Shown here piece after piece: positions 21,394 to 29,409 of a DNA stretch of 64,000 bases; position 1 is the first letter of the stretch, and each line of letters opens with the position of its first letter. This DNA comes from Acidobacteriota bacterium (GTDB lineage Bacteria > Acidobacteriota > Vicinamibacteria > Vicinamibacterales > UBA2999), in assembly GCA_947482665.1 (NCBI GenBank), contig CANKJK010000007.1:62001-126000 (forward strand). The letters run 5' to 3'. The notes under the pieces are model-generated. The model was not told where the DNA came from. It saw only the letters and a program-made list of their open reading frames with translations, and searched no databases. A program made the position numbers and the translations under genes.

Positions 21394-23226
21394 CTAGGGA
21401 ATGATTTCGAAAGCCACGCGCTCTTCGGCCTCTGAGTCGCCCTCGCGTGCCCGTAGCCGCAGAACGTAGGTCCCCTGCCCAAGACTCGCCACAGGCAACG
21501 TCAGCTGATGCTGGCCACCGACGGCCTCGACCACGGCGAGCCGCACCAGACTCCGGCCCCCGCTTCCCAGCACGTCCGCATGTAACTCAACGGCACCGCC
21601 CGCACCGTAGCTCTCAACGTCAACGCGCACACGTTCCCCTGGCCGGAACTGCCTTCCTGCGGCAGGTGCCAGTCCCGTGCCACTTTCCAACGCCCGCCAT
21701 TGTTGCGGAGTCGTTGCGCGGAAGAAGACAGGCGTGGCCAGCGCGAAACGAGCCTTTCGCAATTCGGGCACAGCCATTCGCTGCTCCCATTGGTCAAGAA
21801 CGTCGCGTGGCCCTTTCACGGTGAACCGCCAGACCACCCGCTGGCCGGCCTCAAGCTCGAACCGCTCAGTCCCCCCCGGTGAAATCGCGCGTGGTGGCGC
21901 CAGCCAACTGGGCGCGCCACCAGATGCCAGGGCCGACCCGTCCAATACGCCAACCTCCAGACTCCGGGGCACGCCGTTGCCTGAGCCTGCCAGAACGGCT
22001 TCCCAGGCTACGGTCATGGCCGTGCGGGAATCCCCTCCGCGCGATGCCCCCAGCCAGACATCGGCCACCCGTCCGGGAGACGGTGCGACGAGTTCCGCCA
22101 AGGCCGTCGCCTGACGCGGCTCCATGGGCGGCGCCGGGGCCGTTGTCATCTCGCGGACCGACGGCGCCCAGTACCCCCGACGGGCCGTGACACGCACGCC
22201 CGCGCGCAGCGACTTCACCTCAATCCGGTGAAATCGCCCATCGTCGGACGGGCGGGACGGTGTGTAGCCCAGCAGGTAGTACGTACTGGCGTCTGCCAGC
22301 GCCTGCTTCAACTGTGGCACGGGGCTGTTGCTGTTGGCCACGGCGCGCCCCCCGGTCTCACCCGCCAGCCGCGACAACACATACGCGCCACCCGGCTGAC
22401 TGCTGCCGAGGGGACGCGGGTCGAAGGCATGGATGGTCACGTTCCCTCTGTTCGCCGCCTGCACGATCGACTGGACGTGCGCTTCGTTCTCCGGAAACGA
22501 CGTGGACATCGGCGGGCCCTGGCTCACAAACAGCACGGACTTCCGCCCTTCGCCAAGACCGCTCAAATGGGCAACCAGCGCCTCAAGGGCAGAGAGTGTC
22601 ACCGTCGCGCGGATCTGCCAGACGTGGTTCGATTTGATCTGCGCCTCCTCCATCACGCTTCGGACAGGGAATAACTGCCCCTGGCGCCCCTCGAACGTGC
22701 GCACTCGTGCGAGCACGTCTTCTGTGGACCGCGTATAGGTCAGGGCACTGAGGGGTGTGAGCGGGTCCATGACCACGAGGAGGTCGTTCGGGCCGAATCC
22801 CTTGAGAAACTGCTGCAGCGCCTCGCGGACACGCAGGGTCACCTGCTGGTCCTTGTCGATGTGGTAGTCGTCCAGAAAAATCGCGAACAGCCGGACGTCC
22901 TCCCTGGCCGCTTCGCTCTCAGCGTGCTCACGCGAGCGGATCGCCAGCCCTTCGTCCAGATTGGACTGCCGCGTACCGTCCCGACGGATGAACTGCGCGG
23001 AGGTCACACGCTGGACAATGCCGTCCTCACGGAGTTCGAAGTCTGCCGCCGTCAGGCCGTCGACTGACCGGTCCTGCCGATCCTGCACGGATACGTCCAC
23101 GCGCACCGCCTGTACTCCGCCACGGAAGACCGGGACGTCCGGCTCCTGCCCACCGAGGACCCGCCCCGTGACGGGCACCGCCACCACGAGCAGACAGAGT
23201 CCGGCCGCGAGCCGCCAGCCCTTCAC
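21394..23226 (-). CDS. VWFA-related protein of the acidobacterial type
   Basis: A 610-residue exported protein with a signal peptide (GWRLAAGLCLLVVAVPVTG). The domain begins RVDVSVQDRQDRSVDGLTAADFELREDG, the entry sequence of the VWFA-related acidobacterial family. A von Willebrand type A fold follows, with FLDDYHIDKD at the metal-site position and GRKSVLFVSQGP. The C-terminal third is beta-rich. The family is abundant in Acidobacteriota and of unknown function. I prefer the GTG at 23226, with GGAGG 8 nt upstream, over the ATG at 23265. It precedes the HExxH protein gene. Confidence 0.88.
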   Translation of the reverse strand: MKGWRLAAGLCLLVVAVPVTGRVLGGQEPDVPVFRGGVQAVRVDVSVQDRQDRSVDGLTAADFELREDGIVQRVTSAQFIRRDGTRQSNLDEGLAIRSREHAESEAAREDVRLFAIFLDDYHIDKDQQVTLRVREALQQFLKGFGPNDLLVVMDPLTPLSALTYTRSTEDVLARVRTFEGRQGQLFPVRSVMEEAQIKSNHVWQIRATVTLSALEALVAHLSGLGEGRKSVLFVSQGPPMSTSFPENEAHVQSIVQAANRGNVTIHAFDPRPLGSSQPGGAYVLSRLAGETGGRAVANSNSPVPQLKQALADASTYYLLGYTPSRPSDDGRFHRIEVKSLRAGVRVTARRGYWAPSVREMTTAPAPPMEPRQATALAELVAPSPGRVADVWLGASRGGDSRTAMTVAWEAVLAGSGNGVPRSLEVGVLDGSALASGGAPSWLAPPRAISPGGTERFELEAGQRVVWRFTVKGPRDVLDQWEQRMAVPELRKARFALATPVFFRATTPQQWRALESGTGLAPAAGRQFRPGERVRVDVESYGAGGAVELHADVLGSGGRSLVRLAVVEAVGGQHQLTLPVASLGQGTYVLRLRAREGDSEAEERVAFEIIP

Positions 23227-23289
23227 GCCAGGACCCTCCAGACGACCATGCCGCACACGGGGCACTCGGAGATGTGCACCATGCGGCGC

Positions 23290-23697
23290 CTACTCGTCCG
23301 CCCCAGGCCGGCGACGTCTGGCCTTGACGCCCGCGTGCTGCTTCTTGGTCACGAGACGACTCTCTTTTGCGGCCTTCGAGGGCCTCGTCGCCCGGCGCGT
23401 CTTGGGGACCACGCGCGCACGCGCGATCAGGTCCGCCAACCGCTCGCGCGCCGCCTCCCGATTCATCGATTGGGTCCGGAGGGCCCGGCTATCGATCACG
23501 AGGCACCCGTCGGCCTGCATCCGGCGGCCGGCCAGTCGCATCAGCCTGGTCTTGACTGTCTCGGGGAGCGACGAACCCGCCACATGGAAGCGCAACTCCA
23601 CGGCAGTCGCCACCTTGTTGACGTTCTGCCCCCCTGGGCCGGAGGCGCGCACAAAGCGCTCCTGAATCGCGTGTTCGTCGAGCACCACTCTCGCCAT
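23290..23697 (-). CDS. arfB: ArfB/YaeJ-type ribosome-rescue peptidyl-tRNA hydrolase
   Basis: A 135-residue release-factor-like protein that frees ribosomes stalled at the end of non-stop messages. The catalytic GGQ is in the class signature RASGPGGQNVNKVATAVELRF. The C-terminal 40 residues are very basic (KTRRATRPSKAAKESRLV, then RRRR), matching the tail that ArfB inserts into the empty mRNA channel. The length is normal. It is 63 bp upstream of the VWFA gene, counting from the GTG start. Confidence 0.93.
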   Translation of the reverse strand: MARVVLDEHAIQERFVRASGPGGQNVNKVATAVELRFHVAGSSLPETVKTRLMRLAGRRMQADGCLVIDSRALRTQSMNREAARERLADLIARARVVPKTRRATRPSKAAKESRLVTKKQHAGVKARRRRPGADE

Positions 23698-23765
23698 ACC
23701 CGGGATTCTACGACTGCCGGCGGCCGCAGCGGCGTGGGAGACCTGAAGGCCTGGCGATGGGCTGG

Positions 23766-24185
23766 CTATTGGAAGTCGTCTGGCATCGTGAGCTTCAGTT
23801 TCTTGAGGATATCCCGCGACTCCGCCAGAAACTGCATCTGGGCCAGATTGCTGGCCAGGGCATCAGCAGTCGCGGCAACGGAAGCAATGGTGGCGTGCCT
23901 GGCCTCCTCGGCAGCCTGCCTCGCTTCCTCGGCGGCGTGTCGAAGTGCTTCCTGCGAATGCCTCATCGCCTCGACCTGTTCCCGGTACTCCTCACGAAGC
24001 ACCCGCGCTTCCTCGGCCAGGATCCTGAATCGCTCTGCCTCCGCCCTCGCGGCCTCTGCCTGCACGCGGTGTTTCTCGGCATCGCCGCGCCCGTCATCCG
24101 CCGTTTCCCGATCGGCTTCAGCGTCCTCTCGCTTCACCTCTGCCGCCTCGCGCCCCTGCTCGCCTGAAGTTTTTGGGTCCGTCAT
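23766..24185 (-). CDS. Hypothetical coiled-coil protein
   Basis: A 139-residue, highly charged protein without signal peptide or membrane segment. From residue 10 to about 105 it is a continuous Ala/Glu/Arg-rich helix (EAARAEAERFRILAEEARVLREE), predicted to form a coiled coil with near-heptad repeats such as HAAEEARQAAEEARHA. The short C-terminus (DILKKLKLTMPDDFQ) may cap it. I do not recognise a family. The ATG at 24185 was chosen; the ORF-track extension runs toward the tRNA region and looks non-coding. Confidence 0.6.
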   Translation of the reverse strand: MTDPKTSGEQGREAAEVKREDAEADRETADDGRGDAEKHRVQAEAARAEAERFRILAEEARVLREEYREQVEAMRHSQEALRHAAEEARQAAEEARHATIASVAATADALASNLAQMQFLAESRDILKKLKLTMPDDFQ

Positions 24186-24337
24186 GGCACGAGGATAGCG
24201 GTCTCGCCCCATTGGGACTGTCCAATTCCAGACGCAAGAGAGGCAGGTACATTGCCTGCCCCGGGAGGCGAGCGATCGCGGACCGGTGGTCACAGAGGGA
24301 CCCAACGGGCACACAAGTCGAGCTGTCTAGGGAAGAT

Positions 24338-24411
<74 letters not shown>

Positions 24412-24460
24412 GTTCGGATGGCTGGGCGGGTCAGCCGCCGGAACTCACAGGAAGGAAAGT

Positions 24461-24535
24461 TGGAGCGGGAAACGGGATTCGAACCCGCGACTTCGACCTT
24501 GGCAAGGTCGCACTCTACCACTGAGTTATTCCCGC
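24461..24535 (-). tRNA. tRNA-Gly (GCC)
   Basis: On the minus strand the acceptor stem is GCGGGAA/TTCCCGC, the D-arm contains CTCAGTGGTAGAG, the anticodon loop is TTGCCAA (anticodon GCC), the T-arm is GGGTTCGAATCCC, and CCA is encoded. First gene of a two-tRNA unit with tRNA-Cys. Confidence 0.97.
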
Positions 24536-24550
24536 TCGCGACGAAGTGAC

Positions 24551-24579
24551 AGCGTACCACAGCACATTAGACGCATCAA
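24551..24579 (-). promoter_or_regulatory. Probable promoter of the tRNA-Gly/tRNA-Cys unit
   Basis: On the minus strand TTGATG (24574-24579) and TACGCT (24551-24556) are 17 nt apart. Transcription would begin about 8 nt upstream of the mature 5' end of tRNA-Gly, as expected for a short tRNA leader. Confidence 0.5.
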
Positions 24580-24593
24580 GCCCAGACGCCCGT

Positions 24594-24992
24594 CTACCAG
24601 CCCCGGCGGGATGTCGGCGAGAGGTCGAAGGCGTTTCGGAACACTTCAACTCTCGCACTCCCCGCCTCCGGCAGCAGCACCGAGACCACGTCAAATCGGG
24701 CCGGCGCCTGCTGGAGCCCATGCCGGGCCAGGTAGTACGCCGCCATCGTCCCAATCCGCTGCTGCTTCCGCAAACCCACCGCCTCGGCGCCGTCACCGAA
24801 GACCCCGGACTGCCTGGCCTTCACTTCCACGAACACCACGGTCAACCCGTCGCGGGCGACGATGTCGATTTCTCCCAGGCGGGTCCGGTAGCGCCTCGCA
24901 AGAACGACGTACCCACGGTCTATCAGCGCCTCGCACGCGAGGTCTTCTCCAAGGATTCCGAGCGACTGCCGGCGATCTGCGGTCACGCGCAC
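24594..24992 (-). CDS. UPF0102 / YraN family nuclease-fold protein
   Basis: A 132-residue protein of the YraN (UPF0102) family, which has a restriction-endonuclease-like fold and no settled function. The family core is visible: LGILGEDLACEALIDRGYVVLARRYRTRLGEIDIVARDG followed by FVEVKAR, with the acidic and Lys residues of a PD-(D/E)xK-type site. I chose a GTG at 24992 because the ORF-track start runs 200 bp into cysS in another frame. It is the last gene after ribF-cysS, 41 bp downstream of cysS. Confidence 0.85.
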   Translation of the reverse strand: MRVTADRRQSLGILGEDLACEALIDRGYVVLARRYRTRLGEIDIVARDGLTVVFVEVKARQSGVFGDGAEAVGLRKQQRIGTMAAYYLARHGLQQAPARFDVVSVLLPEAGSARVEVFRNAFDLSPTSRRGW

Positions 24993-25033
24993 GGACGGGA
25001 GCAAGCCCCGTTCCCACGGTTCAGCGCGCGCCG

Positions 25034-26446
25034 CTACTTCCGCTTCCAGCGCGTGCCCGTGGGGTTGTCCTCCAGCACGATGCCGCGCGCCAGCAGGTCC
25101 TGACGGATCCGATCCGCCTCCGCGAAATCCCGACGCCCCCTGGCCGCCTGGCGCGCGGCGATCTCGGCCTCGATCTCGGCAATCGGCACCGGCGGCATCG
25201 CGTCCTCCGCCTGGCGCAACGCGATCACACCCAGCACCTGGTCGCACTCTGCGACCAGCGCCCGCACGGCCTGAATATCCCCCACCGACACGCTGCCGGC
25301 ATCGATGGCAGCATTGACGTCTCGCACCAGGTCGAACACCGCTCCCAGTGCGGCCGCGGTATTCAGGTCGTCCTCAATCGACTCGCGGAATCGGCCACGC
25401 GCGGAGGCCACGGCCTCGGCCAGGCTCCCCTGCTCGGACGGCCGGACGTCATCAAGACGCGTGAGGCAGCCCACGATGCGGCGGATGGATTCCTCGGCCT
25501 GATCCATCCCGGCCCAGGTGAAGTTCAACTGCTTCCGGTAGTGAGACGACAGCAGGAGGTAGCGCAGCGCGGACGGGCGGTATCCGCGGGACACAATGTC
25601 GGCCAGCGCGTAGACATTGCCCAGCGACTTGGACATCTTCTCGCCCTCGACGAACAGGTGTTCGACGTGAGCCCAGATGCGCGCGAAGGGCGTCCCGGTC
25701 GCGCCCTCGCTCTGCGCGATTTCGTTTTCGTGGTGCGGGAAGATCAAATCGATCCCCCCGGCATGAATATCGATCGGTGCCTCGCCGAGCAGGCGCAACG
25801 CCATCGCCGAGCACTCCAGGTGCCAACCGGGCCGGCCGGGCCCGACGCCCACATCCCACGACGGCTCTCCCGGCTTGGAGGCCTTCCACAGCACGAAATC
25901 CCGCGCATCGTCCTTGGCGTATTCGTCGACGTCGACACGGGCCCCGGCCTGCATCCCATCCTGCGGGAGCCGAGCCAGTTGCCCGTAGGTCTCGAAGGAG
26001 GCAATGCGGAAGTAGACCGAGCCATCGCTCCGGTAGGTGTGGCCGTTGTGTTCGAGTTGCTGAACCAACGCCCCCATCGCCTGCATGTTGGCCTCGTCCG
26101 TGGCCCTCGGCGTCTCTTCGGGCGTCTCCAGTCCAAGCGCCGTTGCATCTTCACGGAACGCCACGATCCAGCGTTCGGTGTACTCACGCAGCGGTTCGCC
26201 GGCCGCCTTCGCGCCGTTGATGGTCTTGTCGTCCACGTCCGTGTAGTTCACGGCCATCCGCATCTGGTGGCCGGCGACGTACTTCAACGCGCGCCGCAGC
26301 ACATCCAGGCAGACAAACGTCCGGAAGTTTCCGATGTGTGCCCGGGCGTACACCGTGGGTCCGCAGGCGTACATCCGGACGGTGTTCTCGCGAGCAGGGG
26401 TGAAGGGTTCCTGCGTTCGGGTCAGTGTGTTGAACAGGCGCAGCAT
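25034..26446 (-). CDS. cysS: Cysteinyl-tRNA synthetase
   Basis: A 470-residue class I synthetase that charges tRNA-Cys. The HIGH motif is present as HIGN (ARAHIGNFRTFV) and KMSKS is intact (GEKMSKSLGN). Zinc ligands are visible at CGPTVY, LECSAMA and FPHHENE. The C-terminus has the usual helical bundle and anticodon-binding region. It lies 19 nt downstream of ribF. The cognate tRNA-Cys gene is just beyond yraN on the same strand. Confidence 0.97.
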   Translation of the reverse strand: MLRLFNTLTRTQEPFTPARENTVRMYACGPTVYARAHIGNFRTFVCLDVLRRALKYVAGHQMRMAVNYTDVDDKTINGAKAAGEPLREYTERWIVAFREDATALGLETPEETPRATDEANMQAMGALVQQLEHNGHTYRSDGSVYFRIASFETYGQLARLPQDGMQAGARVDVDEYAKDDARDFVLWKASKPGEPSWDVGVGPGRPGWHLECSAMALRLLGEAPIDIHAGGIDLIFPHHENEIAQSEGATGTPFARIWAHVEHLFVEGEKMSKSLGNVYALADIVSRGYRPSALRYLLLSSHYRKQLNFTWAGMDQAEESIRRIVGCLTRLDDVRPSEQGSLAEAVASARGRFRESIEDDLNTAAALGAVFDLVRDVNAAIDAGSVSVGDIQAVRALVAECDQVLGVIALRQAEDAMPPVPIAEIEAEIAARQAARGRRDFAEADRIRQDLLARGIVLEDNPTGTRWKRK

Positions 26447-26465
26447 GACTCAGAGTGTACGTCCG

Positions 26466-27404
26466 TCAGACGGTCAGTTTGCTGAAGAGGCGCCGCGCGT
26501 GCCGCGTGTCGGCTTCGATCTGGGTCCGCAGGGCATCGACATCCGGAAAGCGCCGTTCTTCACGCAGGCGCTGCACGAACCGGAGACGCACCGCCTTGCC
26601 ATAGAGGTCGCCCGGGTCCTCGAGCACATGGGCTTCCACCACGAGTGGCCCCTCGGTCCCGAACGTCGGGCGCACGCCGATATTGGTCACGCTCGCCCGC
26701 TCGATGCCATCCACCTGGAGCGTCGTCGCGTAGACACCTGGCGGCGGCAGGAGTTCGTTGTCCGTCGCGAGGTTCGCGGTGGGAAACCCGATCTCGCGCC
26801 CCTTCGCACGCCCGTGCACGACGGTACCGTCCAGAAAGTACGGCCGGCCCATCAAGGCGCCCGCTTCATCCATCCGCCCCTCGCTCACGAGCCGCCGGAT
26901 GCGGGTGCTGCTAACGACGAAATCCTTGAACCGGACCGGGTCGATCTTGTCGGCCCGGAACCCGAACCGTACGCCGAGCTGCCGCAAGGCCGAGAAGGTG
27001 CCCGTGCGATCCCGGCCGAAGAGGAAGTTGGCGCCGACCCACACCTCGGAGACACGCAGCCAGTCGACGAGCACGCGCGACACGAAGGTCTCGGCATCCC
27101 ACTGGGAGAGCTCCGGCGTGAACCGGACGACCGCAACCGCACGCATCCCCGAGGCGCCCAATGCTTCCAGCCGCTGCGCCGTCGTCATCAGCAGGGGCGG
27201 CGCCTTATCCGGACGCACAATCCGCGGGGGATGCGGGTCGAAGGTCATGGCCATGGGCGTGCCGCCGCGCTCCTGTGCGCCTCGAACGACACGCTCCAGG
27301 ATCTTGCGATGACCGCGATGCACGCCGTCGAAGTTGCCGAGGGCGAGCACGGGATGCACCAGCCAGGGCGGCGGTGCGTCGTCGGGAAAATACAGTACGT
27401 CCAC
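26466..27404 (-). CDS. ribF: Bifunctional riboflavin kinase / FAD synthetase
   Basis: A 312-residue enzyme that makes FMN from riboflavin and FAD from FMN. The N-terminal nucleotidyltransferase domain contains LGNFDGVHRGHR and TFDPHP. The C-terminal kinase domain contains GREIGFPTANL and the GVY-type strand (PPGVYATTL). It starts 2 nt after the MBL hydrolase gene, so it is part of the DUF1844-MBL-ribF-cysS-yraN operon. No FMN riboswitch is visible. Confidence 0.96.
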   Translation of the reverse strand: MDVLYFPDDAPPPWLVHPVLALGNFDGVHRGHRKILERVVRGAQERGGTPMAMTFDPHPPRIVRPDKAPPLLMTTAQRLEALGASGMRAVAVVRFTPELSQWDAETFVSRVLVDWLRVSEVWVGANFLFGRDRTGTFSALRQLGVRFGFRADKIDPVRFKDFVVSSTRIRRLVSEGRMDEAGALMGRPYFLDGTVVHGRAKGREIGFPTANLATDNELLPPPGVYATTLQVDGIERASVTNIGVRPTFGTEGPLVVEAHVLEDPGDLYGKAVRLRFVQRLREERRFPDVDALRTQIEADTRHARRLFSKLTV

Positions 27405-27406
27405 GG

Positions 27407-28204
27407 TCAGGCGGGTTCGAGATCCACCTGGATCTCAAGGCTCTGGCCATCATATGCCAGTGCCATTCCCTCAGGCAGCCGGGCATTGGTCGAGGCATAG
27501 CCGAGGTCGTGTGTCATATGGGTGAAGACGGTCTCGCGGGCCCCGATTCTGGCGGCCGTGGCCAGGGCCTCAGGCAGCGTGAAGTGGGTGGTGTGCGGTT
27601 GCTCCCGGAGCGCATCCAGGATGACCGTGTCCACGCCTGCCAGCAGCGGCCAGGACTCCGCGGGGATCGCGTTGCAGTCGGTGAGATAGACGAAGCTCCC
27701 GAAGCGAAATCCCAGCACCGGCATGCGGCCGTGCAGCAGCGCCACCGGTGTCACGCGCAGACCCGCCACCACAAAGGGGCCATCGATCAGGTGTTTGGCG
27801 ATCCTGGGCACGCCCCCGCCCAGACGCGGCACTCCGTCAAAGGCATACGAGAAGGTCTGGTGGAGCGTCTCCCACGTCTCAGCGGTGGCGTAACACGGCA
27901 CCGGGCCGCCTCGCTCAAGGTTGAAGCGGCGGAGATCGTCGAGGCCGAGGATGTGGTCCGCGTGAGCGTGCGTGTAGAGCACTGCATCAACCTCGGACAG
28001 CCCATGCCGTAGCGCCTGCTGCCGGAGGTCTGGCGTCGTGTCAATCAGCACGCGCGGACCACCGTCCACCTCCAGCACGATCGACGGCCGAAGGCGCGCG
28101 TCACGCGGGTCTTCTGAACGGCACACCGGGCACCGGCACCCGACCATCGGGACGCCGGCCGAGGTGCCACAGCCGAGCACCGTGACGCGGGCGCGGCGCC
28201 TCAA
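27407..28204 (-). CDS. MBL-fold metal-dependent hydrolase, PhnP-like
   Basis: A 265-residue metallo-beta-lactamase-fold protein of the PhnP type. It has the N-terminal GCGTSAGVP, a Cys-containing loop (CRCPVCRSEDPRDAR) and the metal site THAHADHILGLDD, with further ligands at HGRMP, LTDC and FTHMTHD. Family members act as phosphodiesterases; the exact substrate here is unknown. It begins with TTG in a TTGA overlap with the DUF1844 stop. The ORF-track start agrees with this. Confidence 0.87.
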   Translation of the reverse strand: MRRRARVTVLGCGTSAGVPMVGCRCPVCRSEDPRDARLRPSIVLEVDGGPRVLIDTTPDLRQQALRHGLSEVDAVLYTHAHADHILGLDDLRRFNLERGGPVPCYATAETWETLHQTFSYAFDGVPRLGGGVPRIAKHLIDGPFVVAGLRVTPVALLHGRMPVLGFRFGSFVYLTDCNAIPAESWPLLAGVDTVILDALREQPHTTHFTLPEALATAARIGARETVFTHMTHDLGYASTNARLPEGMALAYDGQSLEIQVDLEPA

Positions 28205-28500
28205 GGCTGGACGATGCGCGGCTGTCCCTGTGCGTCCACGTACCGCATCCGCAGTTCGTAGAGCAGCTGCTCGATCAGCTGACGCTCCTCGGCCGTCAGA
28301 TTACCGCGGGTCTTTTCCTCGAGCAGCGCCAGCACGTCGATCATCTGCTTGGCCGCAACAAGGTCCGGCGACGCCATGGCGCCGGTCGCGGGGTCTGGAG
28401 TGTCGCCGAAGTGCACCGCGGCCGTGTGGGCCAGAGAGAGCACAAAGGCGGGAAAGCTCAGCGCCGGAGCGGAACCAACAGGTTGTGACGTGTCAGACAT
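28201..28500 (-). CDS. DUF1844 family protein
   Basis: A 99-residue small protein. Its core, FPAFVLSLAHTAAVHFG, then DLVAAKQMIDVLALLEEKTRGNLTAEE, matches the DUF1844 family, which is common in Acidobacteriota, Deltaproteobacteria and related phyla and has no known function. I chose the ATG at 28500. The longer ORF-track version runs through mazG on the other strand. It is the first gene of the minus-strand operon and is divergent from mazG. Confidence 0.85.
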   Translation of the reverse strand: MSDTSQPVGSAPALSFPAFVLSLAHTAAVHFGDTPDPATGAMASPDLVAAKQMIDVLALLEEKTRGNLTAEERQLIEQLLYELRMRYVDAQGQPRIVQP

Positions 28501-28554
28501 GTCTCTGGGGAGCGCCGGAATGGCGTGCAGCGGATGGTACCATACGGCCCCGAC

Positions 28555-29409
28555 ATGGCCGACTCGATTGGCGAGCGCTTCGAGCGCCTCGTCTCCATCA
28601 TGCAGATCCTCCGCGCACCCCAGGGCTGTCCCTGGGATCGCGAGCAAACGCCGCAGACGCTCCGCCGCTTCGTCCTGGAGGAAACCTACGAAGTCCTCGA
28701 CGCCATCGACAGCGGCGACCCGGACGCCCTCCGCGAGGAGCTCGGCGACTATCTGTTCGAGGCGGTCTTTCTGGCACAGCTCAGCGCGGAGGCCGGACAA
28801 TTCGACATCGGGGATGCGATTCAGGCCATCTGCGACAAGCTGGTCCGGCGCCATCCCCACGTCTTCGGGCCTGAGGCCACTGGCAGACATCCCGTCGTCG
28901 GCCAGCCGCCTGGGGACATCACATCAGGAGCCGTGCTGGAACAGTGGGATGCGATCAAGGCCCGCGAGCGCGCCGAATCCGGCAAGCCGCCGAAACAGGA
29001 GACCACGCTCAGCGGCGTCCCGCCTTCCCTCCCAGCCCTGCTCCGCGCCTATCAGGTGAGCAGCCGGGCCGCGAAGACGGGCTTTGAATGGGCCGAGGCC
29101 GCGGATGTGGTCACCAAGATCGAGGAAGAGGTCGCGGAGCTTCGCCAGGAAGTGGCGGCAGGTGCACTGGTCGACCGTGCCCGGGCCGAGGATGAGATGG
29201 GCGACCTCCTGTTCTCCATCGCGAACCTCTCGCGCAAGCTCGGCATCGAGCCCGAGACCGCCCTGCGGCGCGCCACCGAGAAGTTCACGCGTCGCTTCAC
29301 CGGCATGGAGCAGGCGTTTGCGGCCAACGGCCGCGCCCTGCGTGGACTCCCCCTCGACGAGATGGAAGCCGAGTGGGAGCGCCAGAAACGCCGGGAGCCG
29401 GGGCGCTAG
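28555..29409 (+). CDS. mazG: Nucleoside triphosphate pyrophosphohydrolase MazG
   Basis: A 284-residue enzyme that hydrolyses NTPs to NMP and pyrophosphate and helps clear abnormal nucleotides. It has two MazG repeats. The first carries CPWDREQTPQTLRRFVLEE and EELGDYLFE; the second carries KIEEEVAELRQEV and DEMGDLLFS, both with the EExxE...ExxD metal-binding pattern. I chose the ATG at 28555, ten codons into the ORF. Its TAG stop is shared as a CTAG palindrome with the convergent TonB-receptor gene. Confidence 0.96.
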   Translation: MADSIGERFERLVSIMQILRAPQGCPWDREQTPQTLRRFVLEETYEVLDAIDSGDPDALREELGDYLFEAVFLAQLSAEAGQFDIGDAIQAICDKLVRRHPHVFGPEATGRHPVVGQPPGDITSGAVLEQWDAIKARERAESGKPPKQETTLSGVPPSLPALLRAYQVSSRAAKTGFEWAEAADVVTKIEEEVAELRQEVAAGALVDRARAEDEMGDLLFSIANLSRKLGIEPETALRRATEKFTRRFTGMEQAFAANGRALRGLPLDEMEAEWERQKRREPGR

